64,000 nucleotides of DNA from Streptomyces sp. TG1A-60 (lineage in GTDB: Bacteria; Actinomycetota; Actinomycetes; Streptomycetales; Streptomycetaceae), in contig NZ_CP147520.1 of NCBI RefSeq assembly GCF_037201975.1, positions 5,270,001 through 5,334,000 of the forward strand. The letters run 5' to 3'. The translations under genes were made by a program, and so were the position numbers. Shown in pieces: positions 52,554-63,019 of this stretch (positions within the stretch are counted from its first letter, which is position 1; every line of letters starts with the position of its first letter). Below the pieces are notes generated by a model, which ran no database searches, was not told where the DNA came from, and saw only the letters and a list, made by a program, of their open reading frames with translations.

Positions 52554-55500
52554 GTGGAACGTCGTGGCTTCGGACTGTCCGGGCGGGACGCGTCGGACGC
52601 ACAGAACACGTCGGACACCCCGGAAGTGGCGGAGGTGCCGGACGCAGCGAAGGGGGCGGACGCAACGGGCTCCGCGGACTCCTCGGTCTCGTCGAACGCG
52701 TCGGCCAAGCCCCGCACGTCACGGCGCGCCAAGGCGGGCGTCGTCGGCCTGGTCGCCGCCGCGTTGGGCATCGGGCTGCTCGCCGTCCCGCCCCTGCTCG
52801 ACGGCTCGGACGGCTCCTCCGACTCCCCCGCGAAGACGAAGAGCGACGCCTCCGGGCCGCTCGACGAGGACGCGGCCCAGGCCCGCGCGGTCTCCGCCGG
52901 CAAACGCGTCGAGGTGACGGGCCTGCGCACCGAGACGTCCACCACGTACGCGAAACCCGACGGTTCCTTCGAACTCGTCGCGTACGGGGCTCCGGTGCGG
53001 GCGAGGGTGAAGGGGGCCTGGAAGCCCATCGACACCACGCTCACCGAGGTCGACGGCGGCTGGGCACCCAAGGCCGCCGCCGACCCGGTGGTGTTCTCCG
53101 GCGGCAGGGGCCGTACGTCCTCCGCCTCCTCCGCCCGCAGGGCCGTGCACCAGACCGTGCGCCAAGCCGTGTACACCGTCGCCGACTCCGGAACCGCCGT
53201 CCGTACCACGGACGACACCGACACGTACACCCCGCTGGCGACGCTCACCAGCGACGACCACGAGGTCACCCTCAGCTGGCCCGGGGAGCTGCCGGAGCCG
53301 GTGATCAGCGGGGCGAGCGCCCTCTACCGGAACGTGTTCACCGACGTCGACCTGCTGCTGACCGCGCAGGACAGCGGCTTCAGCCACGTGCTGGTCGTGC
53401 ACACCCCCGAGGCCGCCGCCGACCCCGCGCTCGCCAAGGTCTCGTACGGACTGTCCTCGCCCGACCTGACCTTCCGCCTCGACCCGGTCACCAAGGTCGT
53501 CACCGGCGAGAACCGGGCCGGTGAGGAGATCGCCGTCTCCCCCACCCCCTACATGTGGGACTCCGCGGGCGGCCCCGCCGTCACCGAGGGGGACGACCCG
53601 GAGCCGGCCGAGCCCGGCGAGGACCCCTCACCCTCGTACTCCGAGGACCCGGACGAGGAGGTCGGCGAGGAGCCCGACGTGCCCTCGGACGGCGACGACA
53701 CCGCCGCACCCGAGACGACGCCGGGTGACGGGACGTCGGCGGACGCGGCGGCGTACCGGGACGAGGACCTCGGCCACGGTGCCGCCGCCCGGGCGGGGCA
53801 CGCCGGACACGTACGCACCGGCACGACAACGGACGTGACACGCACCGGCACCACCACGAACGTCGTGCGCACCGCCCTCACCGACAGCGAGGTGCTGGCC
53901 CTGCCGGGGCTGGCCGGCCCCGGTGTCGGTTCGCATCTGGCCGTCGCCGACGCGGAGTTGAGCGCGCCGGGCACCGGCTCCACCGCCCTGGGCATCACCC
54001 CGGACACGGACTTCACCACCGACGAGGACACCGTCTACCCGGTCTTCGTCGACCCCACGATCTACGGCAAGACCAAGAACTGGACCACGGCCTACAAGAA
54101 GTACCCGAGTTCCAGCTTCTACGACGGCGCCAACTACAACAGCGGCACCACCGAGGCCCGGGTCGGCCTGGAGACCACCACCTGGGGCCTGTCCCGCTCC
54201 TTCTTCCGGCTCAACTGGGGCAAGAGCATCAAGGGCGCCGTCGTCTCCTCAGCCTCCATCAAGCTGCGGGAGACCTACTCCTGGTCCTGCTCCAACCGTG
54301 AGATGCAGGTGTGGCACACCGGAGGCATCTCCTCCAAGACCACCTGGAGGAACCAGCCCAGCTGGAAGAAGAGGATCGGCACCAAGTCCTTCGCCCACGG
54401 CTACAACTCGTCCTGCCCCGACGCCTACGTCAAGTACAACGCCAAGTCGATCGCCCAGGACGCGGCCAACGGCGGCTGGAAGGAGTTCACCATCGGGCTG
54501 CGCGCCACGACCGAGACCTCCGCGTACGCGTGGAAGAAGTTCCGGGCGGAGGGATCGAGCGCACCGAAACTCACCATCACGTACAACCGCAAGCCGAAGG
54601 TCCCGAGTTCGCTGGACCAGGCACCCGGCCCCCGGTGCGACCGCACCAAGCCGTACGCGCACATCGGCAAGCGTGACCTCACCCTGTCGGCCAGGTCCTC
54701 GGACCCCGACGGCAACCTGAAGTACCTGCACTTCCAGCTGTGGCGCACCGGCTACGGCGACAGCAAGATCCTGGACAAGAGGGTCGTCACCGCCGCCCGC
54801 GCGGCCTCGGCGACCGTCTCCAAGAACAAGCTCACCAACGGCCACACCTACTCGTGGCGGGTGCGGGCCATCGACAGCAGCGGGGCGGCCTCCCGCTACG
54901 CGCCCACCGCGGACCCGAAGGTGTGCCGGTTCGTCTTCGACAGCGACGTACCGAACGAACCCCTGGTCACCTCCACCGACTTCCCGGAGGCGGACGAGGA
55001 CGGCTCGGTGTGGTCCAAGGCCGACTTCGGCACGGCGGGCCGCTTCACCTTCGCGCCCGACGAGGACAAGGACATCACGAAGTTCCAGTACTCCTTCAAC
55101 ACCACCAGCTACAGCACCACCGTGCCCGTCGGCGCGGGCGCCTCGGCGACGGTGACCCGCAAGCCGCCGTTCGCCGGGCCCAACGTCCTCTACGTCCGCG
55201 CCGTCGACAGCGCGGGCAACCCCTCACTCGGCACCAAGTACCTCTTCTACGTCACCCCGCGGGACTCCGCCGACAGGCCCGGCGATGTCACCGGTGACGC
55301 CATCCCCGACCTGTTCGCCGTCACCTCCGGCGGCAACCTGCGCATGTACCCCTCCAGCACGGCCGGTGACCTGCACGGCAGTCTCGAAGCCGCCCACGAG
55401 GACGGCGTCCCGTTGCTCGCCGACCCCGACGAGGACGGCGAGGACCACCTGCCCGGCTACTGGATGGGCGCCGACGGCAACCCGGCCCTCATCGCCCACG

Positions 55501-56198
55501 GCGGGGACGGCTACCCCGGCGACGGCATCAGCGACCTCTTCGCCCGCATGCCCGACGGGGGGCTGTACGTCTACCCCGGCGACGGATACGGCAGCGTGGA
55601 CATCGCCCGCCGCATGACGGTCAGGCTGCCGTCCAACGCCCCCGACCCGGCCGTCTTCGACCAGTTCATCGTGGGCGACCACGACTCCGACGGCCGCACC
55701 GACCTCTTCGCCACCACCGAGGGCGGCGGCATGTGGGCCTTCGAGGGCTACACCGGCGCCACGTTCACCACCGCCACCAAGATCGCCGCCAGCGCCTGGG
55801 CACCGCGCGACCTGGTCTCCATCGGGGACCACGACGGCGACGGCGCCCCCGACCTGGTCTGGCGCTCCGAGGTCTCCGACCGCCTCTACGTCCGCTACGG
55901 CGTCAAGGACACGGAGGGCACGGCCGGCGGCTCGACCATCGCCTCCCTCGCCACCGCCGCGGCCTCCAGGACCGGCAAGGACGAGATCTACGCCGAGGGG
56001 TGGGCCGAGGGCTCCATGCCGGTCACCCACCTGTACGGCACCCCCGACGTGACCGGGGACGGCATCCCCGACCTCTGGAGCCTCGCCTCCGACGGCAGCG
56101 TGAGGTTCTACAAGGGCGGCAGGACGAGTCTCGGCTCCGGCACCGCCGTCATCAGCTCCGGCAGCAAGTGGGCCACCACGAAACTCACCTTCGGCTGA
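52554..56198 (+). CDS. Large secreted DNRLRE and FG-GAP/VCBS-repeat protein
   Basis: 1214 residues from GTG at 52554. One membrane/export segment near residues 62-85 (AGVVGLVAAALGIGLLAVPPLL) after a long Ser/Ala N-terminus. A Pro/Glu-rich low-complexity part (about 345-425) precedes a DNRLRE domain (about 495-680: RVGLETTTWGLSRSFFRLNWG...KLRETYSWSC), then a fibronectin-like part, then FG-GAP/VCBS-type repeats (DVTGDAIPDLFAVTSGGNL, GDHDSDGRTDLFATTEGGG, GDHDGDGAPDLVWRS, DVTGDGIPDLWSLASDG) whose Asp-rich loops bind Ca2+. In Streptomyces such proteins are often beside RHS/YD-repeat genes; it may help to surface-anchor or deliver the toxin (inference). Confidence 0.85.
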   Translation: MERRGFGLSGRDASDAQNTSDTPEVAEVPDAAKGADATGSADSSVSSNASAKPRTSRRAKAGVVGLVAAALGIGLLAVPPLLDGSDGSSDSPAKTKSDASGPLDEDAAQARAVSAGKRVEVTGLRTETSTTYAKPDGSFELVAYGAPVRARVKGAWKPIDTTLTEVDGGWAPKAAADPVVFSGGRGRTSSASSARRAVHQTVRQAVYTVADSGTAVRTTDDTDTYTPLATLTSDDHEVTLSWPGELPEPVISGASALYRNVFTDVDLLLTAQDSGFSHVLVVHTPEAAADPALAKVSYGLSSPDLTFRLDPVTKVVTGENRAGEEIAVSPTPYMWDSAGGPAVTEGDDPEPAEPGEDPSPSYSEDPDEEVGEEPDVPSDGDDTAAPETTPGDGTSADAAAYRDEDLGHGAAARAGHAGHVRTGTTTDVTRTGTTTNVVRTALTDSEVLALPGLAGPGVGSHLAVADAELSAPGTGSTALGITPDTDFTTDEDTVYPVFVDPTIYGKTKNWTTAYKKYPSSSFYDGANYNSGTTEARVGLETTTWGLSRSFFRLNWGKSIKGAVVSSASIKLRETYSWSCSNREMQVWHTGGISSKTTWRNQPSWKKRIGTKSFAHGYNSSCPDAYVKYNAKSIAQDAANGGWKEFTIGLRATTETSAYAWKKFRAEGSSAPKLTITYNRKPKVPSSLDQAPGPRCDRTKPYAHIGKRDLTLSARSSDPDGNLKYLHFQLWRTGYGDSKILDKRVVTAARAASATVSKNKLTNGHTYSWRVRAIDSSGAASRYAPTADPKVCRFVFDSDVPNEPLVTSTDFPEADEDGSVWSKADFGTAGRFTFAPDEDKDITKFQYSFNTTSYSTTVPVGAGASATVTRKPPFAGPNVLYVRAVDSAGNPSLGTKYLFYVTPRDSADRPGDVTGDAIPDLFAVTSGGNLRMYPSSTAGDLHGSLEAAHEDGVPLLADPDEDGEDHLPGYWMGADGNPALIAHGGDGYPGDGISDLFARMPDGGLYVYPGDGYGSVDIARRMTVRLPSNAPDPAVFDQFIVGDHDSDGRTDLFATTEGGGMWAFEGYTGATFTTATKIAASAWAPRDLVSIGDHDGDGAPDLVWRSEVSDRLYVRYGVKDTEGTAGGSTIASLATAAASRTGKDEIYAEGWAEGSMPVTHLYGTPDVTGDGIPDLWSLASDGSVRFYKGGRTSLGSGTAVISSGSKWATTKLTFG

Positions 56199-56216
56199 TC
56201 CGGGAGGGGGACTCCG

Positions 56217-57029
56217 ATGAGCAGGACCGACAACCGCCGGCGGCAGCGGCTCGGGACAGGCCTCGTGCTGTGTCTCGCACTGTCGACCGCCGGTTGCGAC
56301 ACGGAGGGCGGGAGCGGGGCTCCGGAACCGGGCCTGAAGAAGGCTCCCGAGGCGAGTGCGGGCGTGGTGCCCGCCGAGGGACTGGCCGGAGCATCGCTGG
56401 CCCCGGGCGATGTGGACGGGTACGCGGTGAAGGCGCCGGCCGCGGGTGACGTGGTCGGGCCGGAGGACGTGCGGGTGACCGACGCGGCGTGTGCGCCGGT
56501 GGCGTACGCGCTGGCGGGCACGGTGGCCGGGAAGCCGTCGGCCACGGAGGTCCGGCACGTGGTCGGCGGAGGCGTGACGACGACGGTGGTACTGGCCACC
56601 CACGACGAGACGGCCACCCGGGGCGACCAGGCGAACCAGGGCGACCCGGCGAACCGGTCCGCGGCGTCCGCGGCGTTCGCGGGGTCCGCGGAGGCCGTGC
56701 TGGAGTCGCTGAGCGAGTCGGCGGACGACTGCGCCTCGGGGTTCACCGCCACCGTGAGCGGCGCGGAGTGGCGGGTCACCGACGTGACCCGCCGGGTCGT
56801 CCCCGAGGGGGCGGACCAGGCCCTGGGGCTCGGCGCCACCCTGGAGCGGGACGAGGACGGAGATGAGGGAGACGTGGAGAGGGCGAGTGCGGCCGTCGTC
56901 GTACTGCGCAGGGGCAGCACGGTCGCCCACGTCAGCAGCGTCGGCGAGGGCGGGCGCAAGGCCTCGGGCCGGAACGGGGACGGCGTTCCCGTCGAAGTCG
57001 TCAACGCCCAGCTGGCCAGGCTCACCTGA
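56217..57029 (+). CDS. Lipoprotein of unknown function
   Basis: 270 residues, 18 bases after the preceding stop with GGGAGGGGG upstream. Signal peptide with basic start (MSRTDNRRRQRLGTG), hydrophobic LVLCLALS and lipobox STAGC (Cys near residue 27). The mature part resembles sensor-like extracellular lipoproteins (YALAGTVAGKPSATEVRHVV...VLESLSESADDCASGFTATV). Probably co-transcribed with the FG-GAP protein and outside the membrane. It is the last accessory gene before the conserved leucine operon. Confidence 0.75.
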   Translation: MSRTDNRRRQRLGTGLVLCLALSTAGCDTEGGSGAPEPGLKKAPEASAGVVPAEGLAGASLAPGDVDGYAVKAPAAGDVVGPEDVRVTDAACAPVAYALAGTVAGKPSATEVRHVVGGGVTTTVVLATHDETATRGDQANQGDPANRSAASAAFAGSAEAVLESLSESADDCASGFTATVSGAEWRVTDVTRRVVPEGADQALGLGATLERDEDGDEGDVERASAAVVVLRRGSTVAHVSSVGEGGRKASGRNGDGVPVEVVNAQLARLT

Positions 57030-57215
57030 CGGTCCCGGCAGTACCTTGACGCCTTGGGAACGTCGAGCTGTGGGCGTGTGGAGGGCGGGCTGTGGTCACC
57101 GGCGGGTTCTGGTCGCCCGCCCTCGAAGACACAGGTGCTGAGGGTGTCGAGAACGGCGTTCCCACGGAGCGTGCGAGCGGTCGGCGGTCGAGTCGCTCCG
57201 CTGACGGACGAGGCG

Positions 57216-58376
57216 TCAGTCCGTCAGGCCCAGTTCTCGGGCGATCAGCATCCGCTGGACCTCGCTCGTGCCCTCGCCGATCTCCAGGATCTTGGAGTCG
57301 CGCCACATGCGGGCGACCGGGTACTCGTTCATGAAGCCGTAGCCGCCGTGGATCTGGGTGGCGTCGCGGGCGTTGTCGACGGCGACGGTGGAGGAGTAGA
57401 GCTTGGCGAGGGCCGCCTCCTTCTTGAAGGGGTCGCCCAGGACCAGGCGGGAGGCCGCGTCGCGCCAGGCGAGGCGGGCCGTGTGGGCCTTCATCTCCAT
57501 GTCGGCGATCTTGAACTGGATGGCCTGGTTGGCACCGATCGGCCTGCCGAAGGCGTGCCGTTCCTTCGCGTACTTCACCGACTCGTCGACGCAGCCCTGG
57601 GCGAGGCCCGTGGCGAGGGCGGAGATGGCGATGCGGCCCTCGTCGAGGATGCGCAGGAACTGGGCGTAGCCGCGGCCGGGTTCGCCGAGGAGGTTCTCCG
57701 CCGGGACCCGTACGTCGGTGAAGGACAGCTCCCGGGTGTCGGAGGCGTTCCAGCCGACCTTCGAGTAGGGCGCCGCCACCGTGAAGCCCGGCGTGCCGGA
57801 CGGGACGATGATCGAGGAGATGAGCGGGCGGCCGTCCGGCTTGCGGCCGGTCACCGCCGTGACCGTGACCAGTTCCGTGATGTCCGTGCCGGAGTTGGTG
57901 ATGAAGCACTTGCTGCCGTTGATCACCCACTCGTTCGTCGACTCGTCCAGGCGGGCTGTCGTCCGGGTCGCACCCGCGTCCGAGCCGCCGTCCGGTTCGG
58001 TCAGGCCGAACGCGCCCAGTATCTCGCCGGAGCAGAGGCGTGGCAGCCACTGCTCCTTCTGCGCCGGGGTGCCGTAGAGGTGGATCGGCATCGCTCCCAG
58101 GGAGACACCGGCTTCGAGGGTGATCGCCACGGACGAGTCCACCCGGGCGAGTTCCTCCAGCGCGATGCCGAGGGCGAGGTAGTCGCCGCCCATGCCGCCG
58201 TACTCCTCGGGGAACGGCAGCCCGAACAGCCCCATGCGGCCCATCTCACGCACGATCTCGTACGGGAACTCGTGCCGCTCGTAGTGGTCGCCGATCTTGG
58301 GTGCGACGACCTCGTGTGCGAACTCCTCGACCGTACAGCGGAGTTCTTCCAGCTCGGGGGAGAGGCGGTGGTCCAT
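57216..58376 (-). CDS. acdH: Acyl-CoA dehydrogenase (isovaleryl/branched-chain type)
   Basis: 386 residues, full family length. GAFGLTEPDGGSDAGATRTTA near residue 120 (flavin/substrate loop), NSGTDITE, and the C-terminal YGFMNEYPVARMWRDSKILEIGEGTSEVQRMLIAREL, in which the base Glu lies in the ILEIGEGTSE region. Oxidises short branched acyl-CoA, here probably isovaleryl-CoA to methylcrotonyl-CoA given its neighbours. Last gene of the operon; 6 bases after hmgL. In the reference order it would be next to desE. Confidence 0.92.
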   Translation of the reverse strand: MDHRLSPELEELRCTVEEFAHEVVAPKIGDHYERHEFPYEIVREMGRMGLFGLPFPEEYGGMGGDYLALGIALEELARVDSSVAITLEAGVSLGAMPIHLYGTPAQKEQWLPRLCSGEILGAFGLTEPDGGSDAGATRTTARLDESTNEWVINGSKCFITNSGTDITELVTVTAVTGRKPDGRPLISSIIVPSGTPGFTVAAPYSKVGWNASDTRELSFTDVRVPAENLLGEPGRGYAQFLRILDEGRIAISALATGLAQGCVDESVKYAKERHAFGRPIGANQAIQFKIADMEMKAHTARLAWRDAASRLVLGDPFKKEAALAKLYSSTVAVDNARDATQIHGGYGFMNEYPVARMWRDSKILEIGEGTSEVQRMLIARELGLTD

Positions 58377-58382
58377 GAAACG

Positions 58383-59348
58383 TCACTGCTCCTTGGGGTC
58401 CTCGTGGGACAGGGCTCGTACGGTGCGGGACGGGCTGGGTCGGCCCAGGTGTCCGGCCATCCACGCGCTCGTGGCGACGAGGCGGCCGAGGTCGACGCCC
58501 GTGTCGATGCCGAGGCCCCGCAGCATCCACACGAGGTCTTCGGTGGCGAGGTTTCCGGTGGCGCTCTTCGCGTAGGGGCAGCCGCCGAGGCCGCCGGCCG
58601 ACGCGTCGACCGTCGTGACGCCGTGCCGCAGCGCGGCGAGGGTGTTGGCGAGGGCCTGGCCGTAGGTGTCGTGGAAGTGGACGCCGATGGACGGGGTCGG
58701 TACGTCCGCGCCGTTCAGGGCGGTGAGCAGTGCCTGGACATGACCGGGGGTCGCCACACCGATCGTGTCGCCGAGGCTCAGCTCGTCGCAGCCCATGTCG
58801 AGCAGCGCCCGGCAGACCCGTACGACCTGGGGGACCGGGACCGGGCCCTCCCAGGGGTCGCCGAAGCACATCGAGAGATAGCCGCGGACGTGGCCGCCCT
58901 CGGCCTTCGCGCGGGTCACCACGGGGTCGAACATGGCCAGCGCCTCGTCGACCGTCCGGTTGAGGTTGGCCCTGGCGAAGGACTCCGTGGCGCTGGCGAA
59001 GACGGCGACCCGCCGGGCGCCCAGCGCGAGGGCACGGTCGAGGCCGCGCTCGTTGGGGACGAGGACCGGCAGGGACACCGTCTCCGGGAGGTCGCCGAGA
59101 AGGGGGAACAGGGCCTCGGCGTCCGCCAGTTGGGGCACCCACCTGGGGTGCACGAAGCTGGTGGCCTCGATCGTCGTCAGGCCCGCGTCGGCCAGGCGGT
59201 GGACGAACTCCGCCTTCACCCGCGTCTGGACGGTGGCCTTCTCGTTCTGCAGGCCGTCCCGGGCGCCGACCTCGTGGATACGGACGCGGGCGGGCAGGCC
59301 GTCGGCGGCCGGTGCGGCCACGGTCATGGGGAGTCCCCGGACGGTCAT
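58383..59348 (-). CDS. hmgL: Hydroxymethylglutaryl-CoA lyase
   Basis: 321 residues. HMGL-like TIM barrel: [18 protein letters not shown] near residue 25, [32 protein letters not shown] near 190, [17 protein letters not shown] near 222 (metal His-x-His) and the Cys loop [20 protein letters not shown] near 255. Cleaves HMG-CoA to acetoacetate and acetyl-CoA, the last step of leucine breakdown. Start ATG overlaps the carboxylase stop (ATGA); a second ATG 7 codons later is possible. Confidence 0.94.
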   Translation of the reverse strand: MTVRGLPMTVAAPAADGLPARVRIHEVGARDGLQNEKATVQTRVKAEFVHRLADAGLTTIEATSFVHPRWVPQLADAEALFPLLGDLPETVSLPVLVPNERGLDRALALGARRVAVFASATESFARANLNRTVDEALAMFDPVVTRAKAEGGHVRGYLSMCFGDPWEGPVPVPQVVRVCRALLDMGCDELSLGDTIGVATPGHVQALLTALNGADVPTPSIGVHFHDTYGQALANTLAALRHGVTTVDASAGGLGGCPYAKSATGNLATEDLVWMLRGLGIDTGVDLGRLVATSAWMAGHLGRPSPSRTVRALSHEDPKEQ

Positions 59349-61294
59349 CCGGCCGCCTCCTCGTCCTCGTGGGGTGCGACGACGGCCAGCACCTGGTCCA
59401 TGGCGACGGCCGTACCGGGCGTGACGTCCAGCTCGGTGACCGTCCCGGCGTGCGGCGCGGAGACGACGTGCTCCATCTTCATCGCCTCCACCACCAACAG
59501 GCTCTGACCCGCCGCCACCTCGTCGCCCACGGCCACCTTCACCACGGTGACCGTGCCGGGCATCGGCGCGGTCAGCGAGTCGGCGCCCGCGTGGGCGCCG
59601 CCGGTGAGGGCGGCGGCGACGGGGTCGTGGTCGCGCACGTGCCAGGTGTCGCCGTCGCGGCCGATCCAGTCGGCGGCCCGGTGGAAGGTGTGGCGGACGC
59701 CGTCCAGGGTCACGGAGACCTGGTCGTCGGTGACGGTGTGGGAGCCTCGGGGGCGGTGGGTGACGGGTTCGAGTCCCGCCACGCGCAGATCGACGGCCAG
59801 GGGGGCCGGTTCACCGCCCAGGCGCCAGCCGTTCGGTACGGAGAAGGGGTCGGTCCAGCCGTCCCCGCGAGGCTTCAGCCCGTCCAGTCGTACGGCCGCC
59901 GCCGCCTCGTACACCGCCTCCGGGACCTCGGCCGGGACCAGCCCGTCGGCCTCCCGCTCCACCAGCCCGGTGTCCAACTCGCCCGCCACCACCGCCGGAT
60001 GGCCCAGCAGCCGGCGCAGGAAACCGGCGTTCGTCTGCACGCCCAGCGTGACCGTCCCGGCGAGGGCCGCGCGCAGGCGGCGCAGCGCGGTGGGCCGGTC
60101 GGGGCCGTAGGCGATGACCTTGGCGAGCATCGGGTCGTACAGCGAACCGATCTCGGTGCCCTCGCTCAGCCCGGAGTCGGTCCGTACGCCGTCGCCGTCC
60201 GGCTCGCGCATGCGCAGGATCGTGCCGCCGGAGGGGAGGAAGCCGCGCGAAGGGTCCTCGGCGCAGATCCGGGCCTCGACGGCGTGGCCCGTCAGCCGCA
60301 CGTCCTCCTGGCCGAACGCCAGCGGCTCGCCCGCCGCGACCCGGAGCTGCCACTCCACCAGGTCGACACCCGTGACCAGCTCGGTCACCGGGTGCTCGAC
60401 CTGGAGGCGGGTGTTCATCTCCATGAAGTAGTAGGAGGAGGGGTCGCCGCCGGGGACGATGAACTCGACCGTGCCCGCGCCGGAGTAGCCGCAGGAGCGG
60501 GCCGCCTGCACGGCCGCCGCGCCCATCGCCGCCCGGGTGGCCTCGTCGAGCAGGACGCTGGGCGCCTCCTCGATGATCTTCTGGTGGCGGCGCTGGAGGG
60601 AGCACTCGCGCTCGCCGAGGTGGACGGCGTTCCCGTGGCCGTCGGCCAGGACCTGGATCTCGATGTGCCGGGGGCGGTCGATCCACCGCTCGACGAGGAG
60701 GGTGTCGTCGCCGAAGGAGGCGCGGGCCTCGCGTCGGGCGGCGGCGATCTCGTCGGCCAGCCCGTCCGCGTCCCGCACCAGCCGCATGCCCTTGCCGCCG
60801 CCGCCCGCGCTGGGCTTCAGCAGCACCGGCATGCCGATCTCCCCGGCGGCGCCGGCGAGTTCGGCGTCGGTCAGACCGCTGCCGCTCGAACCGGGCACCA
60901 CCGGCACGCCGGCCGCCCGTACCGTCTCCTTGGCGCGGATCTTGTCGCCCATGAGGGAGATCGCCTCGGCGGGCGGGCCGATGAAGACCAGCCCGGCGTC
61001 GGCGCACGCCCGCGCGAACCCGGCGTTCTCGGCGAGGAAGCCGTACCCCGGGTGCACCGCCTGCGCGTCCGTCCGGGCCGCGGCCTCCAGCAGCCGCTCC
61101 ACCGACAGATAGCTCTCGGCCGCGGGCGCCGGGCCGATCCGTACGGCCGTGTCGGCCTCGCGTACGTGCCGGGCGTCGGCGTCCGCGTCGGAGAACACGG
61201 CGACGGAGCGGACACCGAGGGCGCGCAGGGTGCGGATGACGCGGACGGCGATCTCGCCGCGGTTGGCCACCAGCACTGTGTCGAACATCGTCAT
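59345..61294 (-). CDS. Biotin-dependent acyl-CoA carboxylase alpha subunit (methylcrotonyl-CoA type)
   Basis: 649 residues from ATG at 61294. Biotin carboxylase domain ([24 protein letters not shown]-grasp loop [39 protein letters not shown]) and a C-terminal biotinyl domain with [17 protein letters not shown], Lys being biotinylated. It forms the holoenzyme with the beta subunit encoded just upstream and carboxylates 3-methylcrotonyl-CoA. Spacing to the beta gene is 13 bases. A second ATG at 61288 is an alternative start. Confidence 0.94.
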   Translation of the reverse strand: MTMFDTVLVANRGEIAVRVIRTLRALGVRSVAVFSDADADARHVREADTAVRIGPAPAAESYLSVERLLEAAARTDAQAVHPGYGFLAENAGFARACADAGLVFIGPPAEAISLMGDKIRAKETVRAAGVPVVPGSSGSGLTDAELAGAAGEIGMPVLLKPSAGGGGKGMRLVRDADGLADEIAAARREARASFGDDTLLVERWIDRPRHIEIQVLADGHGNAVHLGERECSLQRRHQKIIEEAPSVLLDEATRAAMGAAAVQAARSCGYSGAGTVEFIVPGGDPSSYYFMEMNTRLQVEHPVTELVTGVDLVEWQLRVAAGEPLAFGQEDVRLTGHAVEARICAEDPSRGFLPSGGTILRMREPDGDGVRTDSGLSEGTEIGSLYDPMLAKVIAYGPDRPTALRRLRAALAGTVTLGVQTNAGFLRRLLGHPAVVAGELDTGLVEREADGLVPAEVPEAVYEAAAAVRLDGLKPRGDGWTDPFSVPNGWRLGGEPAPLAVDLRVAGLEPVTHRPRGSHTVTDDQVSVTLDGVRHTFHRAADWIGRDGDTWHVRDHDPVAAALTGGAHAGADSLTAPMPGTVTVVKVAVGDEVAAGQSLLVVEAMKMEHVVSAPHAGTVTELDVTPGTAVAMDQVLAVVAPHEDEEAAG

Positions 61295-61307
61295 TCTCGA
61301 AGCCCCC

Positions 61308-62924
61308 TCACATTCGGAAGACGCCGAACCGGGGGTCACCCAGGGGCGCGTTGGCACAGGCGGTCAGGGCGAGGCCGAGGACCTGCCGGGTCTCCAGCGG
61401 GTCGATCACGCCGTCGTCCCAGAGGCGGGCGGTGGCGTAGTAGGCGTTGCCCTGGTGCTCGTACCGGGCGCGGATCGGGTCCTTGAAGGCCTCTTCCTCC
61501 TCCGTCGGCCAGTCCGCGCCGCGCGCCTCCAACTGGTCCCGCTTCACGGTCGCGAGGACGGACGCGGCCTGTTCGCCGCCCATCACGGAGATCTTGGCGT
61601 TGGGCCACATCCACAGGAAGCGCGGTGAGTACGCCCGGCCGCACATCGAGTAGTTGCCCGCGCCGTACGAGCCGCCGATCACGACCGTCAGCTTGGGGAC
61701 CCGGGTGCAGGCCACGGCCGTCACCATCTTGGCGCCGTGCTTGGCGATGCCACCGGCCTCGTAGTCCCGGCCGACCATGAAGCCGGAGATGTTCTGCAGG
61801 AAGACCAGGGGGATGCCGCGCTGGTCGCACAGCTCGATGAAGTGGGCGCCCTTCTGGGCGGACTCGGAGAACAGGATGCCGTTGTTGGCGACGATGCCGA
61901 CCGGGTGGCCGTGGATCCGGGCGAAGCCGGTGACCAGGGTCTGCCCGAACTCCGCCTTGAACTCGGCGAAGCGCGAACCGTCGACCACGCGCGCGATCAC
62001 CTCCCGTACGTCGTACGGCGTGCGGGAGTCGACCGGCACGGCGCCGTAGAGCGTGTACGGGTCCACCTTGGGCTCGACGGCCGGCTCGACCGACCAGGGG
62101 AGCGGGCCCCGGGCGGGGAGGGTGGAGACGATGTTCCGCACGATGCGCAGGGCGTGGGCGTCGCTCTCGGCGAGGTGGTCGGTGACGCCGGAGATCCGGG
62201 AGTGGACCTCGCCGCCGCCCAGTTCCTCGGCGGTGACGACCTCGCCGGTGGCGGCCTTCACCAGCGGGGGGCCGCCGAGGAAGATCGTCCCCTGGCCCCG
62301 GACGATGACGGCCTCGTCGCTCATGGCCGGGACGTACGCCCCGCCGGCCGTGCACGAGCCGAGGACGGCCGCGATCTGGGGGATGCCGGCGCCCGACATC
62401 CGCGCCTGGTTGTAGAAGATGCGGCCGAAGTGCTCGCGGTCGGGGAAGACCTCGTCCTGCAGGGGCAGGAAGGCGCCGCCGGAGTCGACGAGGTAGAGGC
62501 ACGGAAGGCGGTTCTCCAGGGCCACCTCCTGGGCCCGCAGATGCTTCTTCACCGTCATCGGGTAGTACGTGCCGCCCTTGACGGTGGCGTCGTTGGCGAC
62601 GACGACGCACTCCCGGCCGCCGACCCGGCCGATCCCGGCGATCACGCCCGCCGCCGGCGCCTGTCCCTCGTACATGCCGTCGGCGGCGAGAGGCGCCAGC
62701 TCCAGGAAGGGGGAGCCGGGGTCGAGGAGGGCGTCCACCCTGTCGCGCGGCAGCAGCTTGCCGCGTGCGGTGTGCCGGGCGCGCGCCTTCTCGCCGCCGC
62801 CGAGCCGGGCCGCGGCCAGCTTGGCGCGCAGCTCCTCGCCCAGCGCGCGGTGCGCGGCCTCGTTGGCCCGATACGCCTCGGCCGCGGGATCTGCCGCGGT
62901 CGTCAGCTCCGGTGCCTGGTCCAT
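61308..62924 (-). CDS. accD1: Acyl-CoA carboxylase beta subunit (methylcrotonyl-CoA type)
   Basis: 538 residues. Carboxyltransferase domains N ([43 protein letters not shown]) and C ([98 protein letters not shown]), as in MCC beta. First gene of the liu-like operon accD1-alpha-hmgL-acdH. The operators at 62953 and 62981 lie directly before its start. Confidence 0.95.
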   Translation of the reverse strand: MDQAPELTTAADPAAEAYRANEAAHRALGEELRAKLAAARLGGGEKARARHTARGKLLPRDRVDALLDPGSPFLELAPLAADGMYEGQAPAAGVIAGIGRVGGRECVVVANDATVKGGTYYPMTVKKHLRAQEVALENRLPCLYLVDSGGAFLPLQDEVFPDREHFGRIFYNQARMSGAGIPQIAAVLGSCTAGGAYVPAMSDEAVIVRGQGTIFLGGPPLVKAATGEVVTAEELGGGEVHSRISGVTDHLAESDAHALRIVRNIVSTLPARGPLPWSVEPAVEPKVDPYTLYGAVPVDSRTPYDVREVIARVVDGSRFAEFKAEFGQTLVTGFARIHGHPVGIVANNGILFSESAQKGAHFIELCDQRGIPLVFLQNISGFMVGRDYEAGGIAKHGAKMVTAVACTRVPKLTVVIGGSYGAGNYSMCGRAYSPRFLWMWPNAKISVMGGEQAASVLATVKRDQLEARGADWPTEEEEAFKDPIRARYEHQGNAYYATARLWDDGVIDPLETRQVLGLALTACANAPLGDPRFGVFRM

Positions 62925-62952
62925 CGTGCGGTCCCCTCACCCAGTGGTCACT

Positions 62953-62968
62953 GTTAATGAGCGTTAAC
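62953..62968. promoter_or_regulatory. Operator 1, TetR/accD1 divergent promoter
   Basis: GTTAATGAGCGTTAAC, near-perfect dyad around the centre, in the 95-base spacer between accD1 and tetR. Shares TTAAYG...CGTTAA with operator 2. Confidence 0.7.
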
Positions 62969-62980
62969 GCGTTTCCACCA

Positions 62981-62998
62981 GGTTAACGACCGCTAACC
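62981..62998. promoter_or_regulatory. Operator 2, TetR/accD1 divergent promoter
   Basis: GGTTAACGACCGCTAACC, dyad with a single mismatch pair, 12 bases from operator 1 and 21 bases before the tetR start. Likely autorepression site of the TetR protein. Confidence 0.7.
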
Positions 62999-63019
62999 TC
63001 CCTGTCTAGAATCGGCTCC

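Noticed and set aside
57030..57215. Possible small gene between the lipoprotein and acdH
   Set aside because: Frames here are the downstream or upstream shadows of flanking genes; no start or motif.
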